A DNA stretch of 18,437 nt from Firmicutes bacterium UBA5388 (GTDB lineage Bacteria > Bacillota > UBA4882 > UBA10575), in the NCBI GenBank assembly GCA_002409975.1, contig DHOO01000061.1:1-18437 (forward strand), read 5' to 3'. The notes under the pieces were generated by a model. The model was not told the DNA's origin and searched no databases. It saw only the letters and a program-made list of their open reading frames with translations. This document shows positions 1-7,070 of this stretch, piece after piece (the stretch's first letter is position 1; the number at the start of each line of letters is the position of its first letter). The translations under genes were made by a program, and so were the position numbers.

Positions 1-28
1 TTGACTGGTATTAGGCTATCAATATATT
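1..28 (+). promoter_or_regulatory. possible sigma-A promoter at window edge
   Basis: TTGACT (1-6) is followed after 16 bases by TATATT (23-28). This would place a start site about 50 bases before the ribosome binding site of the first permease gene. The upstream sequence is cut off, so I cannot tell whether this is the operon promoter or chance in an AT-rich spacer. Confidence 0.25.
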
Positions 29-87
29 GTAGCGGGATAATTAATCAAAAGACAACGCAAAAAGCCCTGATTTAGGAGGAATCCGCT

Positions 88-1077
88 ATGGGCAGAAAAA
101 TACTGGTCCGTCTACTCGTCTCTATTTTTTCTCTCTTTGTGATCTCCCTCTTTTCTTTCGCCTTGATGCAACTAGCTCCGGGTGGACCAATGGCGATGTA
201 CGCTGAGAACCCGAAGATTACCGCAGCTGATAAAGAAAGAATTAAAGCGCAGATGGGTTTAGATAAACCGATCCATATCCGGTATTATCTCTGGATCACC
301 CACATGCTCCGTGGCGATCTGGGAACTTCTTATACGACCGGTCGACCGGTGACTAAGGAGATTCTTAGTAGGCTCCCAGCCACCCTTAAATTGATGTTTA
401 CTTCTTTTCTTATTTCGGTGGGAATTGCCATCCCGATAGGAATTTATTCAGCTACGCACCGCTATTCAGTAACGGATCAGCTGGTTACTTTGGGCTCGTT
501 TTTTGGAATATCGATCCCTGCTTTCTGGTTTGGTTTATTAATGATTCTGGTTTTTGCGCTCACCTTGAAAATTTTACCGGCCGGTGGTTATTCAACACCT
601 TGGTTTGACCCCTCTGCTTATCCACTCATCATTAGACCGATTGCGATTCTTGTTGAACAATTGAAATATCTGGCGATGCCAGCTGTGGTGTTAAGTTTAA
701 TGAATACAGCTAGTTGGAGTCGGTATATGCGTTCTTCCATGCTGGATGTTATTAACCAAGACTATATCCGTACCGCCCGCGCCAAAGGTGTTCCCGAAAA
801 ACAGGTGATTAATAAACATGCGCTGCGCAATGCGATGACTCCGATTATTACGATCATGGGTTTGGACCTTCCCAGTTTCTTCGCGGGCGCGGTTATTACC
901 GAAACCATTTTTGCCTGGCCGGGAATGGGGAGGTTATTTATCACCTCGGTTACGAACCGAGATTACCAGGTGCTAATGGGAATAGTAATGATTACTGCTG
1001 TTCTGGTCCTTTTAGGAAATTTCCTGGCTGATGTTTTATATTCTGTTCTTGATCCGAGAGTTAAATATGAAGGTTAG
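88..1077 (+). CDS. oppB: Opp/Dpp-type ABC transporter permease, first subunit
   Basis: This is a membrane-spanning subunit of a peptide/nickel-class (Opp/Dpp) ABC importer. The 329-residue length is normal for OppB/DppB. An N-terminal membrane helix (about residues 7-29) is followed by the characteristic extracellular loop with APGGP and the QMGLDKP and GDLGTSY motifs, then five more hydrophobic segments. The cytoplasmic EAA loop that docks on the ATPase reads DYIRTARAKG near residue 226, followed by HALRNAMTPII. ATG at 88 has a good AGGAGGA site about 8 bases upstream. The gene is first of four in an operon, and the next start lies 16 bases after its stop. The family is certain. The substrate is not: Opp, Dpp, Nik and oligosaccharide importers share this layout, and the binding protein that would decide is absent here. 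Confidence 0.95.
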   Translation: MGRKILVRLLVSIFSLFVISLFSFALMQLAPGGPMAMYAENPKITAADKERIKAQMGLDKPIHIRYYLWITHMLRGDLGTSYTTGRPVTKEILSRLPATLKLMFTSFLISVGIAIPIGIYSATHRYSVTDQLVTLGSFFGISIPAFWFGLLMILVFALTLKILPAGGYSTPWFDPSAYPLIIRPIAILVEQLKYLAMPAVVLSLMNTASWSRYMRSSMLDVINQDYIRTARAKGVPEKQVINKHALRNAMTPIITIMGLDLPSFFAGAVITETIFAWPGMGRLFITSVTNRDYQVLMGIVMITAVLVLLGNFLADVLYSVLDPRVKYEG

Positions 1078-1093
1078 TGCAGGTGAACATAAG

Positions 1094-2017
1094 ATGGCAA
1101 ACGAATTAGAGGTAAAAATCGGCGATTATCAGACACATTTTGGTAATATGCAGGAACATACCAGTTTATTTAAGGAGTTTTGGCGGGCTTTCCGTAAAAA
1201 CCGACTTGCTGTCTTTTCTGGAATTATCCTGCTGCTTATTATTGTTACTGCGGTCTGCGCCCCTCTACTTGTTACCCATGATCCTTACCGGATTAATCTG
1301 GCAAGGGAACTTCAAAAACTGCCTCCTTCTGCTACCCACTTGTTAGGAACAGATGATATGGGGCGCGATGTTTGGAGCAGGATGTTATACGGGTCCAGAA
1401 TCTCACTGCTGGTCAGTTTTATGACGATGATTATTTCGGTAACAGTGGGCTCTGCTTATGGAGCGGTCTCCGGTTATTATGGTGGCCGTCTAGATTCAAT
1501 CATGATGAGGCTGGTTGATATTCTGCTTTCTCTGCCGACGATGTTTTTATTAATAATCTTAGCAGCTTTTGTTAAGCCCAACGCCCTTGGGATTGCTTTG
1601 ATCATAGGATTTACCAGTTGGATGAGGGTGGCCCGTCTGGTGAGAGGGCAGTTTCTTAGTCTCAAGGAGCAGGAGTTTGTGGAAGCCGCCAGGGCCTTAG
1701 GATACAGTAATCGACGGATTATCTTTCGGCATATTCTTCCGAATGTGACGGCGCCCATCATCGTAAATGCCACTTTAATGGTGGCCACCGCGATTTTGGT
1801 TGAGTCGACCCTGAGTTTTTTAGGACTGGGAGTACAACCCCCCCAGTTTAGTTGGGGAAGCATGCTAACTAACGCCCAGGATTTAATCTTATTAAAAGAG
1901 GCGCCGTGGACGGCTATCTTTCCAGGCGTTGCTATTTTTATTACGGTTTTAAGTTTTAATTTTTTCGGTGACGGTCTTCGTGATGCTTTAGATCCGAAGT
2001 TAAAGAATATAAAATAG
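1094..2017 (+). CDS. oppC: Opp/Dpp-type ABC transporter permease, second subunit
   Basis: This is the second permease of the importer, and it pairs with the preceding gene product to form the transmembrane channel. From the chosen ATG it is 307 residues, usual for OppC/DppC. An N-terminal cytoplasmic stretch leads to a first helix around LAVFSGIILLLIIVTAVC, then the family motif LGTDDMGRDVWSRMLYGSR, further helices, and the EAA loop EFVEAARALGYSNRRI with HILPNV after it. I chose ATG 1094 because AGGTG stands 8 bases upstream and the encoded start MANELEV fits the family. An in-frame ATG at 1067 would overlap the oppB stop, and one at 1031 lies inside oppB; both have weaker ribosome sites. The gap to the first ATPase gene is about 40 bases. 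Confidence 0.94.
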   Translation: MANELEVKIGDYQTHFGNMQEHTSLFKEFWRAFRKNRLAVFSGIILLLIIVTAVCAPLLVTHDPYRINLARELQKLPPSATHLLGTDDMGRDVWSRMLYGSRISLLVSFMTMIISVTVGSAYGAVSGYYGGRLDSIMMRLVDILLSLPTMFLLIILAAFVKPNALGIALIIGFTSWMRVARLVRGQFLSLKEQEFVEAARALGYSNRRIIFRHILPNVTAPIIVNATLMVATAILVESTLSFLGLGVQPPQFSWGSMLTNAQDLILLKEAPWTAIFPGVAIFITVLSFNFFGDGLRDALDPKLKNIK

Positions 2018-2054
2018 CTTTTTGTGTAAATGAGGATCGAGACATTATTTGTGA

Positions 2055-3050
2055 GTGGTGAGGATATTGGCGGAAGTACTATTGGAGATTAAAAACCTAA
2101 AAACTGTATTTCATACCTACGATGGTGATATAAAAGCCGTAGACGGGGTAGATCTGACGATTCACCGCGGTGAGATCGTTGGGATCGTAGGTGAATCAGG
2201 TTGTGGAAAGAGCGTTACTTCGTTAAGTATTATGAGGTTAATCCCTTCGCCTCCGGGAGAAATACGAGCGGACAAAATGGCGCTCAACGGAAAGAATTTA
2301 TTAGATCTATCCGAGGAAGAACTTTATAAGATTCGGGGTAATGAGATTTCCATGATTTTCCAGGAGCCGATGACTTCCTTGAATCCGGTCTATACGGTAG
2401 GGTCTCAGATCATGGAAGCCCTTATACTCCACCAGAGTATGGATGAGAGAACTGCTAGGAAGAAAGCCATTGCTATGCTGGATTTAGTACAGATTCCTTC
2501 TCCCCATAAACGGGTTGATGATTATCCTCATCAGTTAAGTGGAGGAATGAGGCAGCGAGTGATGATTGCGATGGCACTGGCTTGCCATCCGGCGCTCTTA
2601 ATTGCGGATGAGCCTACGACAGCCTTAGATGTTACTATCCAAGCTCAGATTCTCGATCTATTACGCCAGCTACAACAAGAGTTAGGAATGGCCATTATGT
2701 TGATTACCCACGATTTAGGGGTGATCGCGGAGTTGGTTAAAAAGGTGGTAGTAATGTATGCGGGAGTAGTGGTAGAGAAAGCAGATGTTAAACGCATTTT
2801 TAGTAAGCCGAAACATCCGTATACCCAAGGACTTTTAACCTCAATGCCCCGTTTAGATCTGGATCAAGAGAAACTTAATGTGATTCCGGGTATTGTTCCT
2901 AATCCTTTAAACCTACCATCCGGTTGCCGTTTCCATACAAGGTGTAGCCATTGTCTGGAGATTTGTCAATCTGAAGAACCCCCGTTAATAATAGATCATG
3001 ATCATGAAGTTCGGTGTTGGTTATTTCGGGAAGGAGGGGACGTAAAATGA
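2055..3050 (+). CDS. oppD: Opp/Dpp-type ABC transporter ATP-binding protein, first ATPase
   Basis: This is one of the two cytoplasmic ATPases that drive the importer. The motifs appear in order: Walker A GESGCGKS (about residues 45-52), Q-loop MIFQEPMTSLNP, signature LSGGMRQRV, Walker B LLIADEPTTALD, and switch histidine ITHDLGV. The C-terminal oligopeptide-transporter extension carries GCRFHTRC followed by further cysteines (SHCLEIC, RCW), the cluster that in this subfamily can bind an iron-sulfur centre. The start is uncertain. GTG at 2055 and GTG at 2058 have only a distant GAGGA upstream, and TTG at 2067 has GGTGAGG too close. No in-frame ATG lies near. The stop overlaps the next start as ATGA, implying translational coupling to oppF. 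Length (about 330 residues) is normal. Confidence 0.94.
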   Translation: MVRILAEVLLEIKNLKTVFHTYDGDIKAVDGVDLTIHRGEIVGIVGESGCGKSVTSLSIMRLIPSPPGEIRADKMALNGKNLLDLSEEELYKIRGNEISMIFQEPMTSLNPVYTVGSQIMEALILHQSMDERTARKKAIAMLDLVQIPSPHKRVDDYPHQLSGGMRQRVMIAMALACHPALLIADEPTTALDVTIQAQILDLLRQLQQELGMAIMLITHDLGVIAELVKKVVVMYAGVVVEKADVKRIFSKPKHPYTQGLLTSMPRLDLDQEKLNVIPGIVPNPLNLPSGCRFHTRCSHCLEICQSEEPPLIIDHDHEVRCWLFREGGDVK

Positions 3051-4012
3051 CTCTTCCCTTATTAGAAGTAGTGAACCTCAAGAAGTATTTTCCGATCGGA
3101 AAAGGATCGGGAGGAACAGGCCTGGTCAAAGCAGTGGATGGTATTAGCTTTACTGTGAATAAAGGTGAAACTTTAGGATTAGTAGGTGAGAGTGGTTGTG
3201 GGAAGTCGACTGCCGGTCGGGTGATCTTAAGACTTCTCGAGCCGACGGCCGGCCAAATTAAATATAATGGAATCAATATTGAAGAAGCTAGTTTTAAACA
3301 GTTATTACCTTTCCGTCGTAAGATGCAGATTGTTTTTCAAGACCCTTATGGTTCACTTAATCCTCGCATGACAATTGGTGAAACCTTAGGAGAACCTTTA
3401 AGGGTCCACGGCATAGTTAAAAACAAAGGAGAACTGGATGAGAAGGTTGCTTACTTGTTAGAATTAGTAGGACTCTCATCTTCACATATACGAAGGTATC
3501 CCCATGAATTTAGTGGCGGTCAAAGACAACGGATCGTGATGGCTAGGGCTTTAACACTTAATCCGGAACTGATTGTCTGTGATGAACCAGTTTCTGCTCT
3601 GGACGTTTCAATTCAAGCGCAGATCATAAACCTCTTAACAGATTTACAAAATAGATTGAGCCTTACTTATATCTTTATCGCTCATGATCTTAGTGTGGTC
3701 AAGCATATTAGTGATCGGGTGGCGGTTATGTATTTAGGTAAAATAATGGAGATCTCCGGAAAAAATCGTCTTTATAATGAGCCTTTACATCCCTATACCC
3801 AAGCTCTCCTCTCCGCCATTCCGCTCCCTGATCCGGAGGTTAAAAAAGAGCGAATTCTTCTCCAGGGTGATGTGCCGAGTCCACTTAACCCCCCTTCGGG
3901 ATGTCGCTTCCGGACACGCTGTTCCCACGTAATGGAGCGCTGCGCGAAGGAAGAACCAGAGATGAAGGAGATGGGGACCGGACACTTTGTAGCCTGTCAT
4001 TTAATTTGCTAG
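3047..4012 (+). CDS. oppF: Opp/Dpp-type ABC transporter ATP-binding protein, second ATPase
   Basis: This is the second ATPase of the importer, expected to work as a heterodimer with the preceding one. It has Walker A GESGCGKST, Q-loop IVFQDPYGSLNPRM (the PYGSLNP form is typical of OppF/DppF), signature FSGGQRQRIVMARAL, Walker B LIVCDEPVSALDVS, the switch region IAHDLSV and the C-terminal GCRFRTRC with more cysteines. I chose ATG 3047 because GGAGG sits 9 bases upstream and the ATG overlaps the oppD stop (ATGA). This gives 321 residues, the usual size. It is the last gene of the operon, and an intrinsic terminator begins 7 bases after its stop. There is no sign of damage. Confidence 0.95.
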   Translation: MTLPLLEVVNLKKYFPIGKGSGGTGLVKAVDGISFTVNKGETLGLVGESGCGKSTAGRVILRLLEPTAGQIKYNGINIEEASFKQLLPFRRKMQIVFQDPYGSLNPRMTIGETLGEPLRVHGIVKNKGELDEKVAYLLELVGLSSSHIRRYPHEFSGGQRQRIVMARALTLNPELIVCDEPVSALDVSIQAQIINLLTDLQNRLSLTYIFIAHDLSVVKHISDRVAVMYLGKIMEISGKNRLYNEPLHPYTQALLSAIPLPDPEVKKERILLQGDVPSPLNPPSGCRFRTRCSHVMERCAKEEPEMKEMGTGHFVACHLIC

Positions 4013-4019
4013 CTCGCTG

Positions 4020-4044
4020 CCCGCTTTGTAAAAGCGGGTTTTTT
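4020..4044 (+). terminator. intrinsic terminator of the opp operon
   Basis: CCCGCTTT (4020-4027) pairs perfectly with AAAGCGGG (4031-4038) around a three-base loop, and six T follow directly. It ends the transporter operon and separates it from the cell wall hydrolase gene. Confidence 0.92.
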
Positions 4045-4117
4045 AATGAAGAATGATATCGGATACATACTTCCGTTTTTCTTGGGTAACGATAATAAAA
4101 AAACGGAGGAGATAAAG

Positions 4118-4723
4118 ATGGGTAAATACCTGATTATAGTGATGATTGCCATTCTTGTTACAGCGCTGTGTATCTCGGAGTCTAGCGCCAATTGGACATA
4201 TACGGTTAAACGGGGTGACACTCTGCACTCGATCTCTACCCGTGTAGGCGTGGGCGTTTCCACGCTGCGTAGCTGGAATGGTTTATGGACCAATCATCTC
4301 CGGGTGGGGCAACGAATCACGATTCCGACCCAAACGGTCGCGCCAGCGCAAGCGCAAGGCGGATCGCGAGTGGGGGTTGATCGTTATTTATTGGCCAGGC
4401 TCGTTCATGCCGAGGCAGAAGCAGAGCCTTATAGCGGAAAAGTGGCAGTGGCCGCTGTGGTGTTGAATCGAATTGTAAGCCCACGTTTCCCCAATACTCT
4501 AGCCGCAGTGCTTTATCAACCCCTTGCTTTCGAGTCGGTAGCTAACGGTCGGGTCTATACCAACCCCAACAGTGACTCCATAAGGGCGGCGGGAGATGCG
4601 ATTAATGGTTGGGATCCCAGTGGTGGCGCTCTGTATTTCTTTAATCCGGCAAAAACAGCCAACCGTTTTATCTGGACGAGGTTGATCATTACCCGGATCG
4701 GAAAGCATGTTTTTGCGTTATAG
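4118..4723 (+). CDS. secreted LysM + SleB-type cell wall hydrolase
   Basis: This is an exported peptidoglycan hydrolase, 201 residues. Residues 1-24 form a signal peptide (hydrophobic core IIVMIAILVTAL, likely cleavage after SSA). Residues about 28-70 are a LysM wall-binding repeat (YTVKRGDTLHSIS ... RVGQRITIP). After a short Ala/Gln-rich linker, residues about 90-200 match the SleB/CwlJ hydrolase domain: LLARLVHAEAEAEPYSGKVA with the expected catalytic glutamate at about 99, then VVLNR, FPNTLAAVLYQP, GALYFFNP and the terminal IGKHVF. In spore formers this architecture (SleB, YpeB-associated, or YkvT-like) cleaves cortex or wall peptidoglycan. I chose ATG 4118 for its GGAGGA site and because it begins exactly at the signal peptide; the longer frame from 4046 starts inside the preceding terminator. 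Role in germination versus vegetative wall turnover cannot be decided from sequence. Confidence 0.9.
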   Translation: MGKYLIIVMIAILVTALCISESSANWTYTVKRGDTLHSISTRVGVGVSTLRSWNGLWTNHLRVGQRITIPTQTVAPAQAQGGSRVGVDRYLLARLVHAEAEAEPYSGKVAVAAVVLNRIVSPRFPNTLAAVLYQPLAFESVANGRVYTNPNSDSIRAAGDAINGWDPSGGALYFFNPAKTANRFIWTRLIITRIGKHVFAL

Positions 4724-4768
4724 AGAGCTTAGCGTGGGAAGGGTAAGATTTAAATTAGGGGTGATCAT

Positions 4769-5125
4769 GTGAACTGGGTCAGTCTTGTAATGCGTATGGT
4801 TATCGGGTTTATAACCTTGTTTCTCTTAGCCTATATTATACCGGGACTTTCCGGTTTTACTATTATCCATTTGTTGCTGGTCAGTTTCTTGTTGGCATTT
4901 TTGTCAACAGTGGCGGAAAATGTGTTTTTAGCAGACAACCCTAAGAAAAAAAGTATTCTTTTATTTATTATTTCCGCATTAACGCTCTATCTTTATTCGT
5001 TAGTCTTGATTCGTCAGCGCGCGCCGGTAATTACCGTACTTGTTTCCGCCGCCTTAATTACCGCTTTTAACTTTGTCTTCCAAGAACGAATAGGAGAAAA
5101 GCCGGAAGAAAATGTTAAGGAATGA
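4769..5125 (+). CDS. small integral membrane protein, holin-like/DUF family
   Basis: This is an unrecognised 118-residue membrane protein. Four hydrophobic segments are visible, at roughly residues 5-25, 29-48, 60-80 and 86-105. A charged loop NPKKKS follows the second, and the C-terminus is charged (ERIGEKPEENVKE). The beginning, with LAYIIPGLSGF, recalls the small phage-holin-family/DUF membrane proteins common in Bacillota, but the match is only general. GTG at 4769 has AGGGGTGA 5 bases upstream; an ATG two bases earlier is immediately closed by a stop, so GTG is the likely start. The gene follows the hydrolase after 45 bases without a visible terminator, so the two may be co-transcribed. 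No function is claimed. Confidence 0.75.
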   Translation: MNWVSLVMRMVIGFITLFLLAYIIPGLSGFTIIHLLLVSFLLAFLSTVAENVFLADNPKKKSILLFIISALTLYLYSLVLIRQRAPVITVLVSAALITAFNFVFQERIGEKPEENVKE

Positions 5126-5270
5126 GGGAATTGCATAATTATCTCAAGCAGTATTTGTCTTAAATTATTGAATTCGGCAATTTCTTAGAATAAGATGGCG
5201 GACCAAAATTTATAAACCGATGAAAAAGCATGGACGAATTATGAGTGGAAGATTTGCTATAAAATAACAG

Positions 5271-5299
5271 TTGATCACGGGGTAAAATTTTTATAAAAT
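5271..5299 (+). promoter_or_regulatory. candidate sigma-A promoter for the 5306-5595 transcript
   Basis: TTGATC (5271-5276) and TAAAAT (5294-5299) are separated by 17 bases. It lies in a gene-free stretch and points toward the hairpin cluster that ends in an intrinsic terminator at 5595, so a transcript of roughly 290 bases is predicted. Confidence 0.5.
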
Positions 5300-5305
5300 A
5301 GTACT

Positions 5306-5595
5306 GCAACAAAGTTAAAGGTCAACACTCTGGGATATTCGTCGGCTTTAATTTTTGAACCTACGGTTGTCAGACGGGAGATCTATATTAAACGGTGGAT
5401 ATCGAGCCTCGTTTAGGTGGAGGAGGATAGAAACGTTTATGCGATCGCCCACCTATCGAAGGATAGGTGTCAAAAATAAGGTAACGGTATCCTGGTCTCA
5501 TCGGATAATAAAGCTCAACAGCAGAATGCTTTGAGCTTAATTTGTATCCGAGGGTCTTGCCAGCTGGAAACAGCCCCGGCAAGACCCTTCTTTTT
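5306..5595 (+). ncRNA. candidate structured RNA or attenuator leader, class unknown
   Basis: No protein gene is visible here, but pairing is dense. TAGGTGG (5414-5420) can pair with CCACCTA (5449-5455). That excludes a perfect 8-bp hairpin CACCTATC/GATAGGTG (5450-5457 with 5462-5469, loop GAAG). GGATA (5461-5465) can in turn pair with TATCC (5488-5492). Next is a long arm: TCGGATA/TATCCGA (5501-5507 with 5545-5551) enclosing AAGCTCAA/TTGAGCTT and AGCA/TGCT. A 10-bp terminator stem follows. Mutually exclusive helices ahead of a terminator are the usual look of a riboswitch or attenuator. The only thing downstream is a dead gene fragment, so it could also be a stand-alone small RNA. I checked by eye for SAM, TPP, T-box, c-di-GMP, glycine, lysine, fluoride, 6S and SRP RNA signatures and matched none. 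Confidence 0.45.
5551..5595 (+). terminator. strong intrinsic terminator with nested inner hairpin
   Basis: GGGTCTTGCC (5552-5561) pairs with GGCAAGACCC (5578-5587); A5551-T5588 extends it. An inner GCTG-GAAA-CAGC tetraloop hairpin (5563-5574) fills the loop, and CTTTTT follows. This is larger and more elaborate than the other terminators in the window. Confidence 0.85.
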
Positions 5596-5614
5596 ATACT
5601 CTAATTTCCTTTTG

Positions 5615-5767
5615 GGCGGCCAAAGTATCGGCCAGGTTGAAGAAGTATTGGCAGAGCTTGGTTTTGAATTGTTTACCAAATTATCGATTTAATACGTTCC
5701 CGATGAAGAGCAGCTTCAGAAGGTTACCGAAGTTTTAAAGGCAGAGCTGCAGGAGCAGACGAAGTAA
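5615..5767 (+). pseudogene. C-terminal gene fragment with in-frame stop
   Basis: One frame reads GGQSIGQVEEVLAELGFELF..LSI, then a TAA at 5690-5692, then YVPDEEQLQKVTEVLKAEL and a final stop at 5765-5767. Protein-like sequence continues on both sides of the TAA in the same frame, so this is the decayed 3' end of a gene about 50 codons long here. There is no ribosome site or credible start, and it begins 20 bases after a terminator. The pattern GG..(V)EE.L.ELGFE ... YVPDEE.L weakly resembles the C-terminus of A-type flavoproteins (FprA/ROO family); that is only a guess. Confidence 0.5.
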
Positions 5768-5801
5768 CAGCTAATTAATTGTTTTTCCTTTTTTACTGAT
5801 G

Positions 5802-5835
5802 CCCCTTTGATTGTAGTTCAAGGGGGTTTTTGTTT
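5802..5835 (+). terminator. intrinsic terminator after the gene fragment
   Basis: CCCCTTTGA (5802-5810) pairs with TTCAAGGGG (from 5817) allowing one bulge, and a T-rich run follows (GTTTTTGTTT). It fits the end of the decayed gene and isolates the nuclease operon downstream. Confidence 0.7.
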
Positions 5836-5939
5836 CTGTGAGCAGAGGTTTCAAACATTTGTTTGGTGAAAAGAGGGATTCGAGTCTTAATTTCTAATAT
5901 ATATAGTAAGATTTTATGGAACAAACGGAGGGTATTTTA

Positions 5940-7070
5940 ATGTCGCGTCTTCGCTGTCTTCATTTGGCAGATCTTCATCTGGGCTGGAGACCACGGGAGC
6001 TTAGTGGTCGGGAGGAAGAACGTCGCCGGGAGCGGGATGGTTTACTTAAGAAAGCGGTGGATTTAGTTCTTACCCCTAATTCCGGGATCCAGATGGTGTT
6101 AATGGTCGGCGATCTTTTTGAAACCCATCGACCGGAGATAGGGTTAGTCGATTCTGTCCTCCAAGAATTACGCCGTTTAGAAAAGGCCAATATTCCCTTA
6201 ATTACTGTCCCCGGTAATCACGATGAAGTTACTTATAATGATTCGGTTTATCGGCAGCGGCGAGCAGAGTGGCCGGGAGTTCTGGTCACTAACCCGATGC
6301 CGGAAAAAGTAAAAACAATTACTTTAGGTGGGACGGCGTATCATTTCTATTCTTTAGCTTATACCGGCGGTTTGACCCGGGTAACGGAACCGTTACGGGA
6401 GTTTCCCCGTGTCAGTGAGGCTGGGGTTCATATGGGAGTTTTCCATGGTTCACTGGACTGGGAAGCGGGTGAAAGAAGTTTACCCCTTTCCTCTCAGGGC
6501 TTGGCGCAGGCTGGTTATGATTATGTGGCTCTTGGTCATATTCATCAGTACCGCGAAAAAGTAGTGGGTCAGACTTTGATGCTATACCCGGGAGTGGTAG
6601 AGGGCAAATCCTTTTCCGATCCGGGGGAAGGGTTTTTTACCGTGGCGGAGATTGGCGAGGGCTTTCCGGAAATAAAGAAGATCCCCGCCCGGGTCCGCGC
6701 TTACCAACAGGTGAAGTTGGATGTGACAGGAATGGATGAGGAGGCTGATTTAGAAAAGGAGATTGAAAAAAGAGCAGATCCGGAAGCGATAGTTGAAATC
6801 CGTCTGCAGGGCGTTTTCTCCTTTCTTCCTAATGTGCCGAACTTAACAGCGCGGATGAAGCAGCAATTTTATCATTTAGAGCTAAAGGATGATACCGACT
6901 TTTTTAACTTGGAACTGTTAAGAGGATGGGCAACAGAACCGACACTTCGCGGTTCTTTTCTGCGCAGGATGTTAAACCGGCTGGAGACTGCCGGTGAGGA
7001 AAAGGAACGGAAAATCGCCTATCTTGCCCTGCTCAAAGGGGTCTCCGCTTTGACAAAGGGGGAACGGTAA
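5940..7070 (+). CDS. SbcD/Mre11-type DNA repair phosphoesterase (YhaO-like)
   Basis: This is a metallophosphoesterase of the calcineurin-like/SbcD-Mre11 superfamily, 376 residues. The two-metal site motifs appear in order: D11-x-H13 (ADLHLGW), GD at 57-58 (GDLFE), GNHDE with N93, H94 and D95, FHGS with H169, and GHIH with H200 and H202. The remaining roughly 170 residues would carry the cap and C-terminal region. I chose ATG 5940 because GGAGGG stands 7 bases before it; the upstream ATG at 5916 lacks a site and adds only eight residues. The stop overlaps the start of the next gene (TAATG), so the two are translationally coupled, as in yhaO-yhaN of Bacillus and sbcD-sbcC elsewhere. The expected role is a DNA end-processing nuclease with its ATPase partner; substrate is inferred from the family. 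Confidence 0.9.
   Translation: MSRLRCLHLADLHLGWRPRELSGREEERRRERDGLLKKAVDLVLTPNSGIQMVLMVGDLFETHRPEIGLVDSVLQELRRLEKANIPLITVPGNHDEVTYNDSVYRQRRAEWPGVLVTNPMPEKVKTITLGGTAYHFYSLAYTGGLTRVTEPLREFPRVSEAGVHMGVFHGSLDWEAGERSLPLSSQGLAQAGYDYVALGHIHQYREKVVGQTLMLYPGVVEGKSFSDPGEGFFTVAEIGEGFPEIKKIPARVRAYQQVKLDVTGMDEEADLEKEIEKRADPEAIVEIRLQGVFSFLPNVPNLTARMKQQFYHLELKDDTDFFNLELLRGWATEPTLRGSFLRRMLNRLETAGEEKERKIAYLALLKGVSALTKGER

Noticed and set aside
1477..1863. Long minus-strand open frame inside the second permease gene
   Set aside because: It is antisense to a clear OppC domain and encodes no recognisable motif, so it is a shadow frame.
5388..5582. Minus-strand open frame of 64 codons across the hairpin cluster
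   Set aside because: It has no ribosome site and no protein-like character, and it lies across the paired arms and terminator of the candidate RNA.
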